Origin: Tissierellia bacterium
Lineage (GTDB): Bacteria > Bacillota > Clostridia > Tissierellales > Peptoniphilaceae
Length of the DNA: 39,886 bases
Direction: 5' to 3'
Assembly (NCBI GenBank): GCA_030537765.1
Contig: JAUNVH010000014.1
Location: forward strand, 1 to 39,886
Of this stretch, positions 9,191 to 18,647 are shown in pieces (the stretch's first letter is position 1; every line of letters starts with the position of its first letter). The position numbers were made by a program, and so were the translations under genes. The notes below the pieces were generated by a model that was not told the DNA's origin, ran no database searches, and saw only the letters and a program-made list of their open reading frames with translations.

Positions 9191-11533
9191 TTAAGGTCTT
9201 CTTATGCTATTAAGTAGCATTCTCTGTTCTACTTGAGCAACTAGTCTTCTTGTATATTCTACTGTATCGGGATTTACACTAATTGATGTTATGCCCGATT
9301 CAACTAAGAATTGAGCCAGTTCTGGATATTGCGATGGGCCTTGACCGCAAATTGACACTGTTTTACCATGTCTATTTGCAGCATCTATTAAAATTTTTAA
9401 AGCTCTCTTTACCGCCTCATTTCTCTCATCAAAATATCCCATATTGTTAAGTATTCCACTGTCTCTATCTGCTCCCATAACTAATTGTGTCAAATCATTA
9501 GAACCAATTGAGAACCCGTCAACTAATTGAGCAAATTCATCTGCCATAAATACGACTGAGGGAACTTCTGCCATTATCCAAATTTTAAAATCAATTCCTT
9601 GCCTCAAACCTTCTTGAGCCATAATCTCTTTTACTTGGATTAACTCCTCTGGCTTTCTGACAAATGGAAGCATTGCTATTACATTCTTTAGACCGTATTC
9701 ATCTCTAACTTTTTTAATAGCCCTACATTCTAATCTAAAGCCTTCTTCATATTCTTTAGATATATATCTAGATAGTCCTCTCCAGCCAATCATTGGATTT
9801 TGTTCTATTGGTTCAACTTCATCTCCGCCTTGCAAACCTCTATATTCATTAGTTCTAAAATCACTCATTCTGACTGTCAGTTGTTTTGGATAAATTGTAG
9901 ATGCAACTTCTGAAATGCCTTCAGATAATTTTTCAATCATCATTTCGGATTGTCCAGTCTTTACAAGATACATTGGATGAGCTCCTATCATATTTGTGAA
10001 AATAAATTCAGTTCGCATTAATCCTATGCCATCAAATGGTAAATCTTTATATTTTTCGATTAAGCCAGGTTCGCCTAAATTCATATAGATTTTTGTGGCT
10101 GTTATTGGAGCGAGTAAGGATTTCATTTCTTCGTTTATTGTAAAACTGGCTGAACTATGCTCTTCGACTTTCTTTTCTTTTACTTTCTTTTTTAAAACAT
10201 CGCCTTTATAGACGACCCCTCTAGTGGCATCTAAAGTTACAAATTCGCCTGCTTTCAAAGCTTTAGTCGCACCTTTTGCACCAACTATGCAAGGAATGCC
10301 CAATTCCCTCGAGACTATTGCTGCGTGACATGTTCTGCCACCTTCGTCAGTTATTACTCCTGCACATTTTCTCATTGCTGGTACCATATCAGGATTCGTC
10401 ATGCCAGTTACTAATATATCGCCATCTTTTATTTGATCTATATTTTTTAAATCTTTTATATTGTTTACAATTCCTCTGCCTATACCTGGAGATGCGGCAA
10501 GACCCTTTGCTAAAACAATCAATTCTTCTTTTTTATCTTCTTTAATTGTAGTTATAGGTCTAGATTGAAGAATATAAAGCTTGTTTGTGTCTTTATCAAT
10601 TCCCCATTCAATATCTTGTATAGATTTATATAAAGCTTCAATTTTTAGACCGTATTGAACTAAATTATCTAATTCTTCTTTCGTTAAACATTCTGCATAA
10701 ATGGCGTCTTTACCCAGCACATCTTCAACTTTTAATTCTTCAGTTCCAACTTGATCGTTAGATTTGATAACCATGATATTTTTTTCAGATATAGTTTCTT
10801 CAATAATTTCTCCAGTTTTTTTATTTACAATATATTCATCTGGAGTCACCATTCCAGAAACTACAGCTTCTCCCAATCCATAGCTTGCATTGATCATCAT
10901 TTCGTTTAAATCTTGTGAAATTGGATTAGCCGTAAACATTACACCGCTTTTTGTACTATTTACCATTTTCTGAACAACTACGCTCAAGGCTACGTCGAAA
11001 TGATCAAAATCTTGTTTTTCTCTGTAATAAATTGCCCTAGCAGTCCATAGCGAAGCCCAACACTTTCTAATATGTTTCATAAGTTCCTTTTCACCACTGA
11101 TATAAAGATAAGTGTCTTGCTGCCCTGCAAATGATGCATCTGGCAAATCTTCAGCAGTAGCTGAGCTTCTAACTGCAACTTGAACATTTTCAATTCCTAT
11201 TGATTTACCAAAAGTTCTATATGCAGCTATTATTTCAGCTTCAAGGTCTTCTGGGATTTTGCTTTCATTCAATTTAGATTGAAGCGATTCACTTATAGTC
11301 GTAAGAGAATTCGGATTGTCAACATCTAATCTTTCCATAGTCTCTTTAACAATAGAATCTAATTGAGTATGTGCAATAAAATAATTATACGCTTCACTAG
11401 TCACACAAAATCCAGGTGGAACATCTAAGCCCATTTGAGTCAACTCACCTAAATTTGCACCTTTACCACCTACGAGAGGAATATCTTCTTTATTTACCTC
11501 TTCGAACAATCTGATATACCTATACTTTGACAT
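9191..11533 (-). CDS. ppsA: Phosphoenolpyruvate synthase (pyruvate, water dikinase)
   Basis: PpsA converts pyruvate, ATP and water to PEP, AMP and phosphate, feeding gluconeogenesis. The 780 residues contain the three expected parts. The N-terminal ATP-grasp PEP/pyruvate-binding domain starts LVGGKGANLGEL and includes VAVRSSATAEDLPDASFAGQQ. The swivelling phosphohistidine domain has GGRTCHAAIVSRELGIPC with the catalytic His near residue 404. The C-terminal TIM-barrel has GSNDLTQLVMGADRD (about 680) and ICGQGPSQYPE with the catalytic Cys (about 727). The length and the SSATAEDLP motif fit PpsA better than pyruvate, phosphate dikinase. The ATG is preceded by GGAGGT. It lies 24 bases after the CYTH gene and is the last gene of the six-gene run from 17143. 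Confidence 0.93.
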   Translation of the reverse strand: MSKYRYIRLFEEVNKEDIPLVGGKGANLGELTQMGLDVPPGFCVTSEAYNYFIAHTQLDSIVKETMERLDVDNPNSLTTISESLQSKLNESKIPEDLEAEIIAAYRTFGKSIGIENVQVAVRSSATAEDLPDASFAGQQDTYLYISGEKELMKHIRKCWASLWTARAIYYREKQDFDHFDVALSVVVQKMVNSTKSGVMFTANPISQDLNEMMINASYGLGEAVVSGMVTPDEYIVNKKTGEIIEETISEKNIMVIKSNDQVGTEELKVEDVLGKDAIYAECLTKEELDNLVQYGLKIEALYKSIQDIEWGIDKDTNKLYILQSRPITTIKEDKKEELIVLAKGLAASPGIGRGIVNNIKDLKNIDQIKDGDILVTGMTNPDMVPAMRKCAGVITDEGGRTCHAAIVSRELGIPCIVGAKGATKALKAGEFVTLDATRGVVYKGDVLKKKVKEKKVEEHSSASFTINEEMKSLLAPITATKIYMNLGEPGLIEKYKDLPFDGIGLMRTEFIFTNMIGAHPMYLVKTGQSEMMIEKLSEGISEVASTIYPKQLTVRMSDFRTNEYRGLQGGDEVEPIEQNPMIGWRGLSRYISKEYEEGFRLECRAIKKVRDEYGLKNVIAMLPFVRKPEELIQVKEIMAQEGLRQGIDFKIWIMAEVPSVVFMADEFAQLVDGFSIGSNDLTQLVMGADRDSGILNNMGYFDERNEAVKRALKILIDAANRHGKTVSICGQGPSQYPELAQFLVESGITSISVNPDTVEYTRRLVAQVEQRMLLNSIRRP

Positions 11534-11557
11534 TTCATACCTCCATTTCAGTTTAAA

Positions 11558-12097
11558 CTACAACTTTCTTCTTAATTCTGTTATCGTATCTAGCACTATG
11601 TCTTTAGGATTGATAGCTAATTCTTTTAATATATTTTCCTTTTCCTTACTGTTCGTAAATTCAATTTCTGCATAGGGATATGGATAAGTATCTTTATCCC
11701 AAATATCTAAATCAATTCTTGCGCTCTTATATAGATAAGATTTTCTATTTTTATATCCTCTATATTTAATGTGAAAGCCAAGATTTTCTAATATTTCTAA
11801 TAATTTATCTTTATCTGAAATAGAAGTTGTTATTTCTTCAGCAGTTTTAAACTCTTTATCCTTTATAATTTTTTTCAATGTGAATTCTGAAGACCTACTA
11901 TCTAAATTCTTTTTTTCTGTAGTTCTAATTCGTAGATATGCATTTAGATTTTTTTCAATAGAATCAGTTTCATTTTCAATTACAATATTTTCTTGATACT
12001 CTTGTCCCAAATATTTTGCTCCCAGCTTTATTAATCTCTTTTCAAATTCTGATAAATCGATATTTAAAACTTTGATTTCACGTTCTATCTCTTTCAT
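11558..12097 (-). CDS. CYTH domain protein (class IV adenylate cyclase/triphosphatase-like)
   Basis: CYTH proteins form a beta-tunnel that binds triphosphate-bearing substrates; members are tripolyphosphatases, thiamine triphosphatases or CyaB-type adenylate cyclases. The 179-residue protein begins with the signature ExExK (E5, E7, K9). It also has LRIRTTEK, the EFTLKK strand, RKSYLYKSARIDLDIWD and YAEIEFTN, all typical alternating charged strand residues of the tunnel. Substrate cannot be assigned. The ATG overlaps the stop of the phosphoesterase gene as TAATG, a strong sign of coupled translation. Its place between a phosphoesterase and ppsA suggests phosphate or nucleotide metabolism, but that is inference. 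Confidence 0.85.
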   Translation of the reverse strand: MKEIEREIKVLNIDLSEFEKRLIKLGAKYLGQEYQENIVIENETDSIEKNLNAYLRIRTTEKKNLDSRSSEFTLKKIIKDKEFKTAEEITTSISDKDKLLEILENLGFHIKYRGYKNRKSYLYKSARIDLDIWDKDTYPYPYAEIEFTNSKEKENILKELAINPKDIVLDTITELRRKL

Positions 12098-12780
12098 TAT
12101 ATATTTAATCTCCTAAGTTTAAAATCAATATAATCACAAGATGCGCATATATAGTCTATGCCATCTATAATTCCTTCTTTTACATACTTATGCCCTTCCG
12201 AATGAAGATGACCATATATACATATAGGAATATTATATTCTTTCATCAAATCATGAAATTCATTTGGCTCACCGCTAAAATTAAAAGGCGGATAGTGTAA
12301 CATACAGATAATTGGTAAATCGTTTTTAACACTTTCTAACGAAAGCTTTAATCTGTTTAACTCACGATTGAAAATCTTTAGATCGGCTTCGTCAAAATCC
12401 TCACTGTCTTTTGATTGCCACGCTCTAGTGCCACAGATATTATAAGATTCTAATTCGTAGGAATTATTATACACATAGTGAATCGTCTTAAAGCCAAGAG
12501 CTTTTAATTTTTTCATACTGCCCCACCAATAGTCGTGATTGCCTTTTATCATATATTTTTTGCCAGGAAGATTTTCAATCTTTTGTAAATCTGAAATTGC
12601 TTCTTTAGTCTTCAATGCCCATGATATATCACCAGGTACCAATACAGTATCTTTATCAGTAACATTTAATTTCCAATTCTCTATAATCCTTTTTTCATGA
12701 TCGATCCAATTTTCTCCAAAGATGTCCATCGATTTATCACCAGTGCTGTCAAAATGCAAATCACCAATAGTAAAAATCAT
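12097..12780 (-). CDS. Calcineurin-like metallophosphoesterase (COG1768-type)
   Basis: The 227-residue cytoplasmic protein has the full dinuclear metal site of the calcineurin-like family: GDLH (6-9), PGDIS (49-53), KGNHDYWWG (79-87), LHYPP (161-165) and GHLHSEGH (190-197). The YWWGSMKK and HYPPFN features resemble the predicted phosphohydrolase family COG1768 and not YhaO/SbcD. Its substrate is unknown. It lies seven bases downstream of yhaN and overlaps the CYTH start by one base, so it is part of the same unit. There is no signal peptide. The ATG lies just after the TAAG of the intergenic region, and no strong ribosome binding site is seen beyond GAGG, consistent with coupling to yhaN. Confidence 0.88.
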   Translation of the reverse strand: MIFTIGDLHFDSTGDKSMDIFGENWIDHEKRIIENWKLNVTDKDTVLVPGDISWALKTKEAISDLQKIENLPGKKYMIKGNHDYWWGSMKKLKALGFKTIHYVYNNSYELESYNICGTRAWQSKDSEDFDEADLKIFNRELNRLKLSLESVKNDLPIICMLHYPPFNFSGEPNEFHDLMKEYNIPICIYGHLHSEGHKYVKEGIIDGIDYICASCDYIDFKLRRLNI

Positions 12781-12787
12781 CTTAACC

Positions 12788-15148
12788 TCATAAATAAATT
12801 ATATTTGCTTTAATATTATTGTTCTTGATAAAATCTATTTCTCTAGTATTACAAGAATATAATATAATTTGTCTAGTATTTTGTAAAGTATTTAAAAAGT
12901 TGATGGCCTGTCCAAAGCGTTCATCGTCATAGTTTGAAAAAACTTCGTCCAAAAACAGAGGGCTATCTAAATTAGAAATTTGTAATATAGCAATTCTTAA
13001 AGCTAAATAGACTTGGTCTATTGTACCAAAACTCAAATCAGATATATTTACATACCGTTCAAGCGCACTATCATATACGTGTACTTCAAAATTTTCATCC
13101 TGATATGATTTTTGATACTTTCCATTTGTTATCAATGATAAGTTTTCAGAAAGCTTAGAATTTAATAAATTTCTATAATTTGAATGAAGGCCTTTTGAAC
13201 TCTCTATTATTGCTTTTTTAGCCTCTTTTAAAATAAACATTTCATCATTATATTCAGCTTCTTTTGCTAATAATAGATCTAATTTTTCTTCCAACTTTTG
13301 TTTTCGCTTTATATCTTTTTCAATAAAGCTATTTGCTGTCTTAATCTTTAAATATTCATCGTTTAAAACTTTTAATTCTCTATCTATATTTTTAGATTCT
13401 TCAATCAAAGTCTTAGAATCTTTTAAATCTCTAGGAACAGTAATATCTTTATATAATTGCAAGTTTGCAAACGAACGATTTTTTAATAATATCTGTAAAT
13501 ATTCTTCTAAGTTCTTTTTTTCTGTATTCAATTGATAAAACTGATCTAGTTTTTCAATCAAATCTTCGATATTTTCATAATTATAAATATTATTTTTTGT
13601 AAGTTCAGTTCTGATTGCATTTTCTATTTGTTTAAAATTTACTTCATTTATATTTTTTGTAGCCTTTACTTTTTCTACTTTCGATTTTAAATTATTTATT
13701 ACTGCTAGATTGTCTCTATACTTTAAAAACTTATCAGAATGTTCATCGTACAAATCTATAATGTTTTTATTATAAGTATTTATATAATATCTTTCTAATT
13801 CGCTTTTATTTTGTAACAATTTATCTAGATTTAATTTTATATTTTCATAATCTCTATACTCTTCAAAGTTTGGCTTCTTATTGTAAGTATAAAGCGCAAC
13901 AATAATTATTAGTACAGGTAATATTAGTCCAAATAAAAATTTATTATTTAAAAAATGTGTTGCTAAAATCATAAATATCGATAATAGAATAGATATTAAA
14001 ACTGACTGTTTAAGTTTTCGAAATTTTATTTTTTTATCATTTTGTAAAATATTTTGTGCAATATCTTCTGCTTTAAAACTAAGTCTTTTTATTCTAGTTT
14101 TTAGTTCTTGCAAAAAATTATAGTCTTCTTCTATTTCAGAATAATTTTTAAAATTAGAATTTTCTAAATTTAATTTATCAATTTCTAATTCTAATTCATT
14201 GAGTGCTTCATTATCAGAATTGAGATGCTCTTTCGTTTTTTTATATTGCTGTAGTTTAACTGTCAAATCTTTATATGTAAGATTATCAATATTTTTAAAT
14301 TCTTCATAATTTTCAAGTTCTGAATTTATATTATCTAAATATTTTTGTCTGTCTAATGCCTTATCATACAATCTTTTAGATTCATATGCTTTTAAACTTT
14401 CAAAATCTTTACTAATTTCATCTCTTTTAGTTTTTGCTAAATCTATATTTTTTTCTAAATCTATTAATTTTTCTAAATTGTTTTCATATATAGTATCAAT
14501 ATTTTTTAATTCTTTAAATTCTCGTTTTTGCAGTTCAATAAGTTTTTCTATTTCTCTAATTCCAAATTTAGAATTTACACTTTTTATTTCTCTATCTAAA
14601 TTTGAGATTGCAGTATCTACTGATATGTTTTCATCATTACTTTTTAAAGAATTCGTTAGCAATTCGTTAATTTCGTTAATGATAATTTCTTTATTGTGGA
14701 TGCCCCCTTGGGCTAAATACGCAGTATGTTCAAAAGTTTTTTCTGAAATGCCCCAAAAATAGCGTCCCGATTGAACGATTTTTTCTCTTCCTATATCTCC
14801 AAGCTCAGGCAAAATGTCTTTTAGACTATTTGCATCATAAATCTTAAATTCTTCGTATGATTTATTGAAAACAGAATCAATTCTAATAAGTGAATCATTT
14901 TTTTCAAAGACAATACTTCCTGCATATCTATCGCTCTCCCAAGGAAAGTATTTTTCATATTCTGGAGTATATACAGTGCGCCTCATGCCAGATTTTATAA
15001 AACCATAAAACATGGCGTTTATGAATGCATTCACAGTTGATTTTCCGCTTTCATTTTGTCCATGTATTATGTTTAAACCTTCTGTTAATGAAATTGTTTT
15101 ATTTTGAAATTTTCCAAAACTTGATAGTATCAGTTTTTTTATAATCAT
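12788..15148 (-). CDS. SbcC/Rad50-like AAA ATPase, YhaN type
   Basis: The 786-residue protein resembles Bacillus YhaN, an SMC-like ATPase that partners the nuclease YhaO. It has Walker A GQNESGKST (30-38), a C-terminal ABC signature LSFG (705-708) and Walker B LFLDE (731-735). Long Lys/Glu/Leu/Asn-rich coiled coils fill the middle. Two hydrophobic segments near residues 375-415 (SVLISILLSIFMILATHFL and LFGLILPVLIIIVALYT) interrupt the coils where Rad50 has its zinc hook, as in other YhaN-type proteins. The apex may therefore sit in the membrane. The ATG at 15148 overlaps the yhaO stop as TAATG. The complex is expected to process DNA ends; no direct evidence is available here. Confidence 0.88.
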   Translation of the reverse strand: MIIKKLILSSFGKFQNKTISLTEGLNIIHGQNESGKSTVNAFINAMFYGFIKSGMRRTVYTPEYEKYFPWESDRYAGSIVFEKNDSLIRIDSVFNKSYEEFKIYDANSLKDILPELGDIGREKIVQSGRYFWGISEKTFEHTAYLAQGGIHNKEIIINEINELLTNSLKSNDENISVDTAISNLDREIKSVNSKFGIREIEKLIELQKREFKELKNIDTIYENNLEKLIDLEKNIDLAKTKRDEISKDFESLKAYESKRLYDKALDRQKYLDNINSELENYEEFKNIDNLTYKDLTVKLQQYKKTKEHLNSDNEALNELELEIDKLNLENSNFKNYSEIEEDYNFLQELKTRIKRLSFKAEDIAQNILQNDKKIKFRKLKQSVLISILLSIFMILATHFLNNKFLFGLILPVLIIIVALYTYNKKPNFEEYRDYENIKLNLDKLLQNKSELERYYINTYNKNIIDLYDEHSDKFLKYRDNLAVINNLKSKVEKVKATKNINEVNFKQIENAIRTELTKNNIYNYENIEDLIEKLDQFYQLNTEKKNLEEYLQILLKNRSFANLQLYKDITVPRDLKDSKTLIEESKNIDRELKVLNDEYLKIKTANSFIEKDIKRKQKLEEKLDLLLAKEAEYNDEMFILKEAKKAIIESSKGLHSNYRNLLNSKLSENLSLITNGKYQKSYQDENFEVHVYDSALERYVNISDLSFGTIDQVYLALRIAILQISNLDSPLFLDEVFSNYDDERFGQAINFLNTLQNTRQIILYSCNTREIDFIKNNNIKANIIYL

Positions 15149-16230
15149 TAATTAACTCCTGTGAGTAGTACCTCTAGGCCCTTCTTTATAATTTTATCTT
15201 TATATACTTCCTCTATATTTTCATCATTTAGAATATTATCAATAAAATTTTTGACAATTGTATCTTCATATAATTTTTCAATTTCCGACATATCCCATTG
15301 AGTCTCTCGCATATCTTTAATTTCAATATAATAAAAATAATCACTTAGCGATTCATAAAGACTTTCAATATTAAAACTTGAATCATAAAAGCCCTTTAAA
15401 TTAATTCTAAAATAATCTTTATTTCTATTCTTTATATCTAAAAATTTTTTTCTAATATCTCCAAAGCTTTCGTCAGATTCTATATTAATTTCAATATTGT
15501 GATAATTTCGAATAGATGATGCTATAAATTCAGTATCCTTTAAACCATGCTCGTCAATTGTAAATATTCTAAAACCATGAGCTTCGTCTTCTTTGAAACT
15601 CAAAGGCTCAAGAGAACCTGAATAAAATGTATTTTCTGATAGTTTTGTTGGCTTGTGAATATGACCTAATGCAATATAATCGAATTTTTCCATCGGCAAT
15701 TCATCCGCTCTATAATATAGATATTCATCATTAGGTAAATAATCAGCATGAAGAATTAATATATTTTTGTAAGCTCTATCAATATCTATATTGTTTAGAT
15801 CAATTTTTTCGACTATTTCTTTGTCCCAAGAAAATCCATGAAATCTGAGCTTAGAGCTTTCATATTCAATATAGTCTAAATTGGCTCCTAATACTTTTAC
15901 ATTGTTCGGAAAAGATCCTATATTATGTTTTATTGCATATCTTAAATAATCGTGATTACCCGCTATATAAATAAATTCAAATTCATACCTATTGAATATA
16001 TCTGATAGTCTATCAAAATCGGTTTGTGTGAAATATTCTTTTTCATAAATATCGCCGGCCAATATTACATATTGGATATCTAAATCTTTACAAATATTTA
16101 GTGAATTTTCAAAAGATTTCCAAATTTCTTGTCTTTTAATATCTGCATTAAATCTGCCAGCTTTAATAGATTCAAATCTTCTTCCAAGATGAATATCTGC
16201 CATATGAGCTATTTTTATTTCTTTATACAT
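15148..16230 (-). CDS. SbcD/Mre11-like metallophosphoesterase (DNA exonuclease), YhaO type
   Basis: This is the nuclease partner of the YhaN-like ATPase. With the start at ATG 16230 it has 360 residues. Motifs in order are ADIHLGR (11-17), AGDIYE (58-63), AGNHDYLR (90-97) and ALGHIHKP (187-194), giving the dinuclear metal site of Mre11-family nucleases. GSLEPLSFKED follows, matching the SbcD GSpep element. A TTG at 16242 would add four residues, but GAGG at 16237-16240 is well spaced for ATG 16230. The gene overlaps the end of the PfkB-like gene by eight bases. Gene order nuclease then ATPase matches yhaO-yhaN and sbcD-sbcC. Confidence 0.9.
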   Translation of the reverse strand: MYKEIKIAHMADIHLGRRFESIKAGRFNADIKRQEIWKSFENSLNICKDLDIQYVILAGDIYEKEYFTQTDFDRLSDIFNRYEFEFIYIAGNHDYLRYAIKHNIGSFPNNVKVLGANLDYIEYESSKLRFHGFSWDKEIVEKIDLNNIDIDRAYKNILILHADYLPNDEYLYYRADELPMEKFDYIALGHIHKPTKLSENTFYSGSLEPLSFKEDEAHGFRIFTIDEHGLKDTEFIASSIRNYHNIEINIESDESFGDIRKKFLDIKNRNKDYFRINLKGFYDSSFNIESLYESLSDYFYYIEIKDMRETQWDMSEIEKLYEDTIVKNFIDNILNDENIEEVYKDKIIKKGLEVLLTGVN

Positions 16231-17143
16231 TAAATGCCTCAACTTCTATATGATTCATTAATTGCTTGATCTCAGAGGAGTCTGCTCTATTTTCTAAATT
16301 GAAATTCGATAATCCTGAAGCCAAAGCTATTTTTGCAGTCATTGATAAATCATAATTTTTTAAAAGTCCAATCGCAAATCCAGTTGCAATAAGTGATTTT
16401 TTAGGTTTTGTATTTAAAAGCTTATTAGCTTCAAATCTAATTCTTAATGCATTTGATTTATCGATATATATGGATTTATTACGATCAATTACTAAAGCTG
16501 CTCCTACTCCAGATTCTAAAAGAGTTTTTATAGACCTTATGATTTCCCATTCAAATTCTAATTCCAAATTAGATATTTCTTCTAATTCTTTCAAATCTAA
16601 AATTGATAGATAAGGTTTTTCCTTTACTAGATCATAAATTTCATCATTTTCAGAACTGATAATGACTTTTTTACCGAGCCTATAGCAGATTCTTATAAGA
16701 TTTTTTGCAAAATTTTTAAGGCCATTGTAAATTTTTCCATTGACAATAACTACAGCGTCTGCCTCATTTACAGCTTCAGTAAATGCTTGATAAAAATCTT
16801 CAATTTCTTTTTGAGTAATCTTTGGCGCAGGACTTAAAATAAATGCTTTATCCTTATCACTTTGAATTTGCAATGCTTCTAAAGTACTAGTGGAAATATT
16901 AATACCGTGATAAGGAAAAGCTAATTTATTTATATATCGCTGTAGTTCGCAATTATCTTTTTGTCCACAAAAAGACATAAGCTTATAATCTAAATTCATA
17001 TTACTCAAAAGGTCTGAGCAAAAGATTCCTTCGCCATTTATTTTCTTCTCAACTCTTTTTGCTCTATTTAGTCTATTGTGCACAAATTTGTCTAAATAAT
17101 ATTCTGTTGTAATTATCGGGTTTAAATCAACTACTAGAATCAT
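16223..17143 (-). CDS. PfkB-family (1-phosphofructokinase/LacC-like) protein, probably a pseudokinase
   Basis: The 306 residues align along their length with 1-phosphofructokinase and tagatose-6-phosphate kinase. It opens MILVVDLNPI, has ILSPAPKITQKEIEDF and DAVVIVNGKIYNGL, then LDLKELEEIS where kinases have KPNxEEL, and ends at the family length. Yet the functional motifs are altered. The substrate-binding Asp of LNPaiD is lost (LNPIITTEY, 7-15), GGKGxN is NGEGI (36-40), and the catalytic GAGD is replaced by NTKPKKSLIATG (244-255). Loss of the catalytic Asp argues for a non-catalytic role. The ATG has a strong ribosome binding site (GGAGGTGG). It heads the operon and overlaps yhaO. The frame is intact, so it is under selection for something other than the usual reaction. 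Confidence 0.75.
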   Translation of the reverse strand: MILVVDLNPIITTEYYLDKFVHNRLNRAKRVEKKINGEGIFCSDLLSNMNLDYKLMSFCGQKDNCELQRYINKLAFPYHGINISTSTLEALQIQSDKDKAFILSPAPKITQKEIEDFYQAFTEAVNEADAVVIVNGKIYNGLKNFAKNLIRICYRLGKKVIISSENDEIYDLVKEKPYLSILDLKELEEISNLELEFEWEIIRSIKTLLESGVGAALVIDRNKSIYIDKSNALRIRFEANKLLNTKPKKSLIATGFAIGLLKNYDLSMTAKIALASGLSNFNLENRADSSEIKQLMNHIEVEAFNV

Positions 17144-17171
17144 TTAACCACCTCCGTGATATTATGATTAT

Positions 17172-17199
17172 ATCATATATCACTACATTAAATCATCAA
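17172..17199 (-). promoter_or_regulatory. Possible promoter of the PfkB-like/yhaO/yhaN/ppsA operon
   Basis: TTGATG (17194-17199), a 16-base spacer and TATGAT (17172-17177) lie 29 bases before the start at 17143. No terminator hairpin is seen between the MATE gene and this promoter, so read-through is also possible. Confidence 0.45.
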
Positions 17200-17216
17200 A
17201 GAAATGTTCGGCAAAT

Positions 17217-18587
17217 CTAAACTAGTTTGACATATTTCCATTTGCCAGTCATATATCTTATTCTAACTCCTAGCCATCGTGTAAATTGATCTATGAACAT
17301 TGCCATCCATGCCCCTATTAGTCCTAAATTATAATGGAATACTAATAGATTTGCAGTTGCAATTCTTATAACTACCACACTGAAAAAAGTAATGACCAAT
17401 GTCCATTTCGTATCTCCGGCACCTCTTATTCCGCCGGCAACTGTCAGTTGAGCTGCTTGGAATGGCTGAATTAACGCAACTAGCTTTTGAATATTTATAG
17501 ATGAATTAATTATAGCCGGATCATCTGTATATAATGCCACCAAGTTTTTGCCCCAATTGAACATACAGAAACAGATAAATAGACCTGTTAAGGTTGCAAT
17601 CATTCGAGAAGTTTTTATATATTGATCGGCTTTCTCTGTGCTATTTTCGCCAAGCGAACGTCCTACTAGAGTAGCTGCTACAACTCCAAAAGCTTGACCA
17701 GGTGCAAATGTAAATTGCATAATATTTATATTTATTTGGTGAGTAGCGTATACTTCTGTTCCCAAGCTAGATACAATTCTTACAAACATCAAAACGCCTA
17801 CTCTAAATGCAATCTGCTCTAAAGCCGCAGGCCCTCCAATTGCTAACAAGTTTTTAATAATATCACTTTTAAATTTAAATTTTTCTTTCAAATTTATAGT
17901 AATCTTGTCATATTTTTTTGTAAGTATTAATATTCCGAGTATTACAGTACCTATCACTTGTACTGTGCTTGTCGATATACCAGCACCTAAAACTCCAAGT
18001 TTTGGAAAACCGAATTTACCAAAAATTAATACATAGTTACCTATTACATTTAGAAAGTTAATAAATATATTTACTTTCATTGGTGTCTTAGTATCGCCAA
18101 CGCCTCGCATCGCTGCAAATATTGATAGATTGAATGCTTGGAATAAAAATCCTAATATAACAATTTTAAAATAGCTCTCCCCAATTGCAATAGCATCAGC
18201 TTTAGCGCCAATAAAAGTCATAATTTGAACTGGGAATAATAGTCCAAGTACAACTAAAGGTATTGCAATTACTAACATTGTTATAATTACAATATGCTTA
18301 ACTACTGGTTCAATTCTCTCATAGCGCCTTGCACCAAAATATCTGGCAATCATTGCCGTGCCCCCAGTATTTAGAGCCTGTGCCAGAGCAATTCCAATAA
18401 ACATCATATGATTAGTTATTCCAATAGCCGCAATAGAGGGAGTCGTAATTGCAGGAATATCACTATTACCAATCATAATCATATCGATCATACCGAATAG
18501 CGAACTTATAACTAATTCTAATAAAACTGGTATTGTCAATATACCAACTTCTTTTACTCGCGCCAATCGTTCGGACGAGCCTTCCAT
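17217..18587 (-). CDS. MATE family multidrug/cation efflux transporter
   Basis: A 456-residue integral membrane protein with about 12 predicted membrane helices, the MATE architecture of two six-helix halves. Family signatures include the first helix ILTIPVLLELVISSLFGMIDMIMIG and RGVGDTKTPMKVN in the first half, mirrored by GGIRGAGDTKWTLVIT in the second. These are the two internally repeated MATE elements. Substrates are usually cationic drugs or dyes, exported using sodium or proton gradients; nothing in the sequence identifies them. The ATG has AGGAGG upstream. It appears to be a single-gene unit from the promoter at 18648-18676. Confidence 0.92.
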   Translation of the reverse strand: MEGSSERLARVKEVGILTIPVLLELVISSLFGMIDMIMIGNSDIPAITTPSIAAIGITNHMMFIGIALAQALNTGGTAMIARYFGARRYERIEPVVKHIVIITMLVIAIPLVVLGLLFPVQIMTFIGAKADAIAIGESYFKIVILGFLFQAFNLSIFAAMRGVGDTKTPMKVNIFINFLNVIGNYVLIFGKFGFPKLGVLGAGISTSTVQVIGTVILGILILTKKYDKITINLKEKFKFKSDIIKNLLAIGGPAALEQIAFRVGVLMFVRIVSSLGTEVYATHQININIMQFTFAPGQAFGVVAATLVGRSLGENSTEKADQYIKTSRMIATLTGLFICFCMFNWGKNLVALYTDDPAIINSSINIQKLVALIQPFQAAQLTVAGGIRGAGDTKWTLVITFFSVVVIRIATANLLVFHYNLGLIGAWMAMFIDQFTRWLGVRIRYMTGKWKYVKLV

Positions 18588-18647
18588 TTTATAACCTCCT
18601 ATTTTCTTTAAAACTATTTGTAATTTTGTTATTATTTTCTTATTAGT

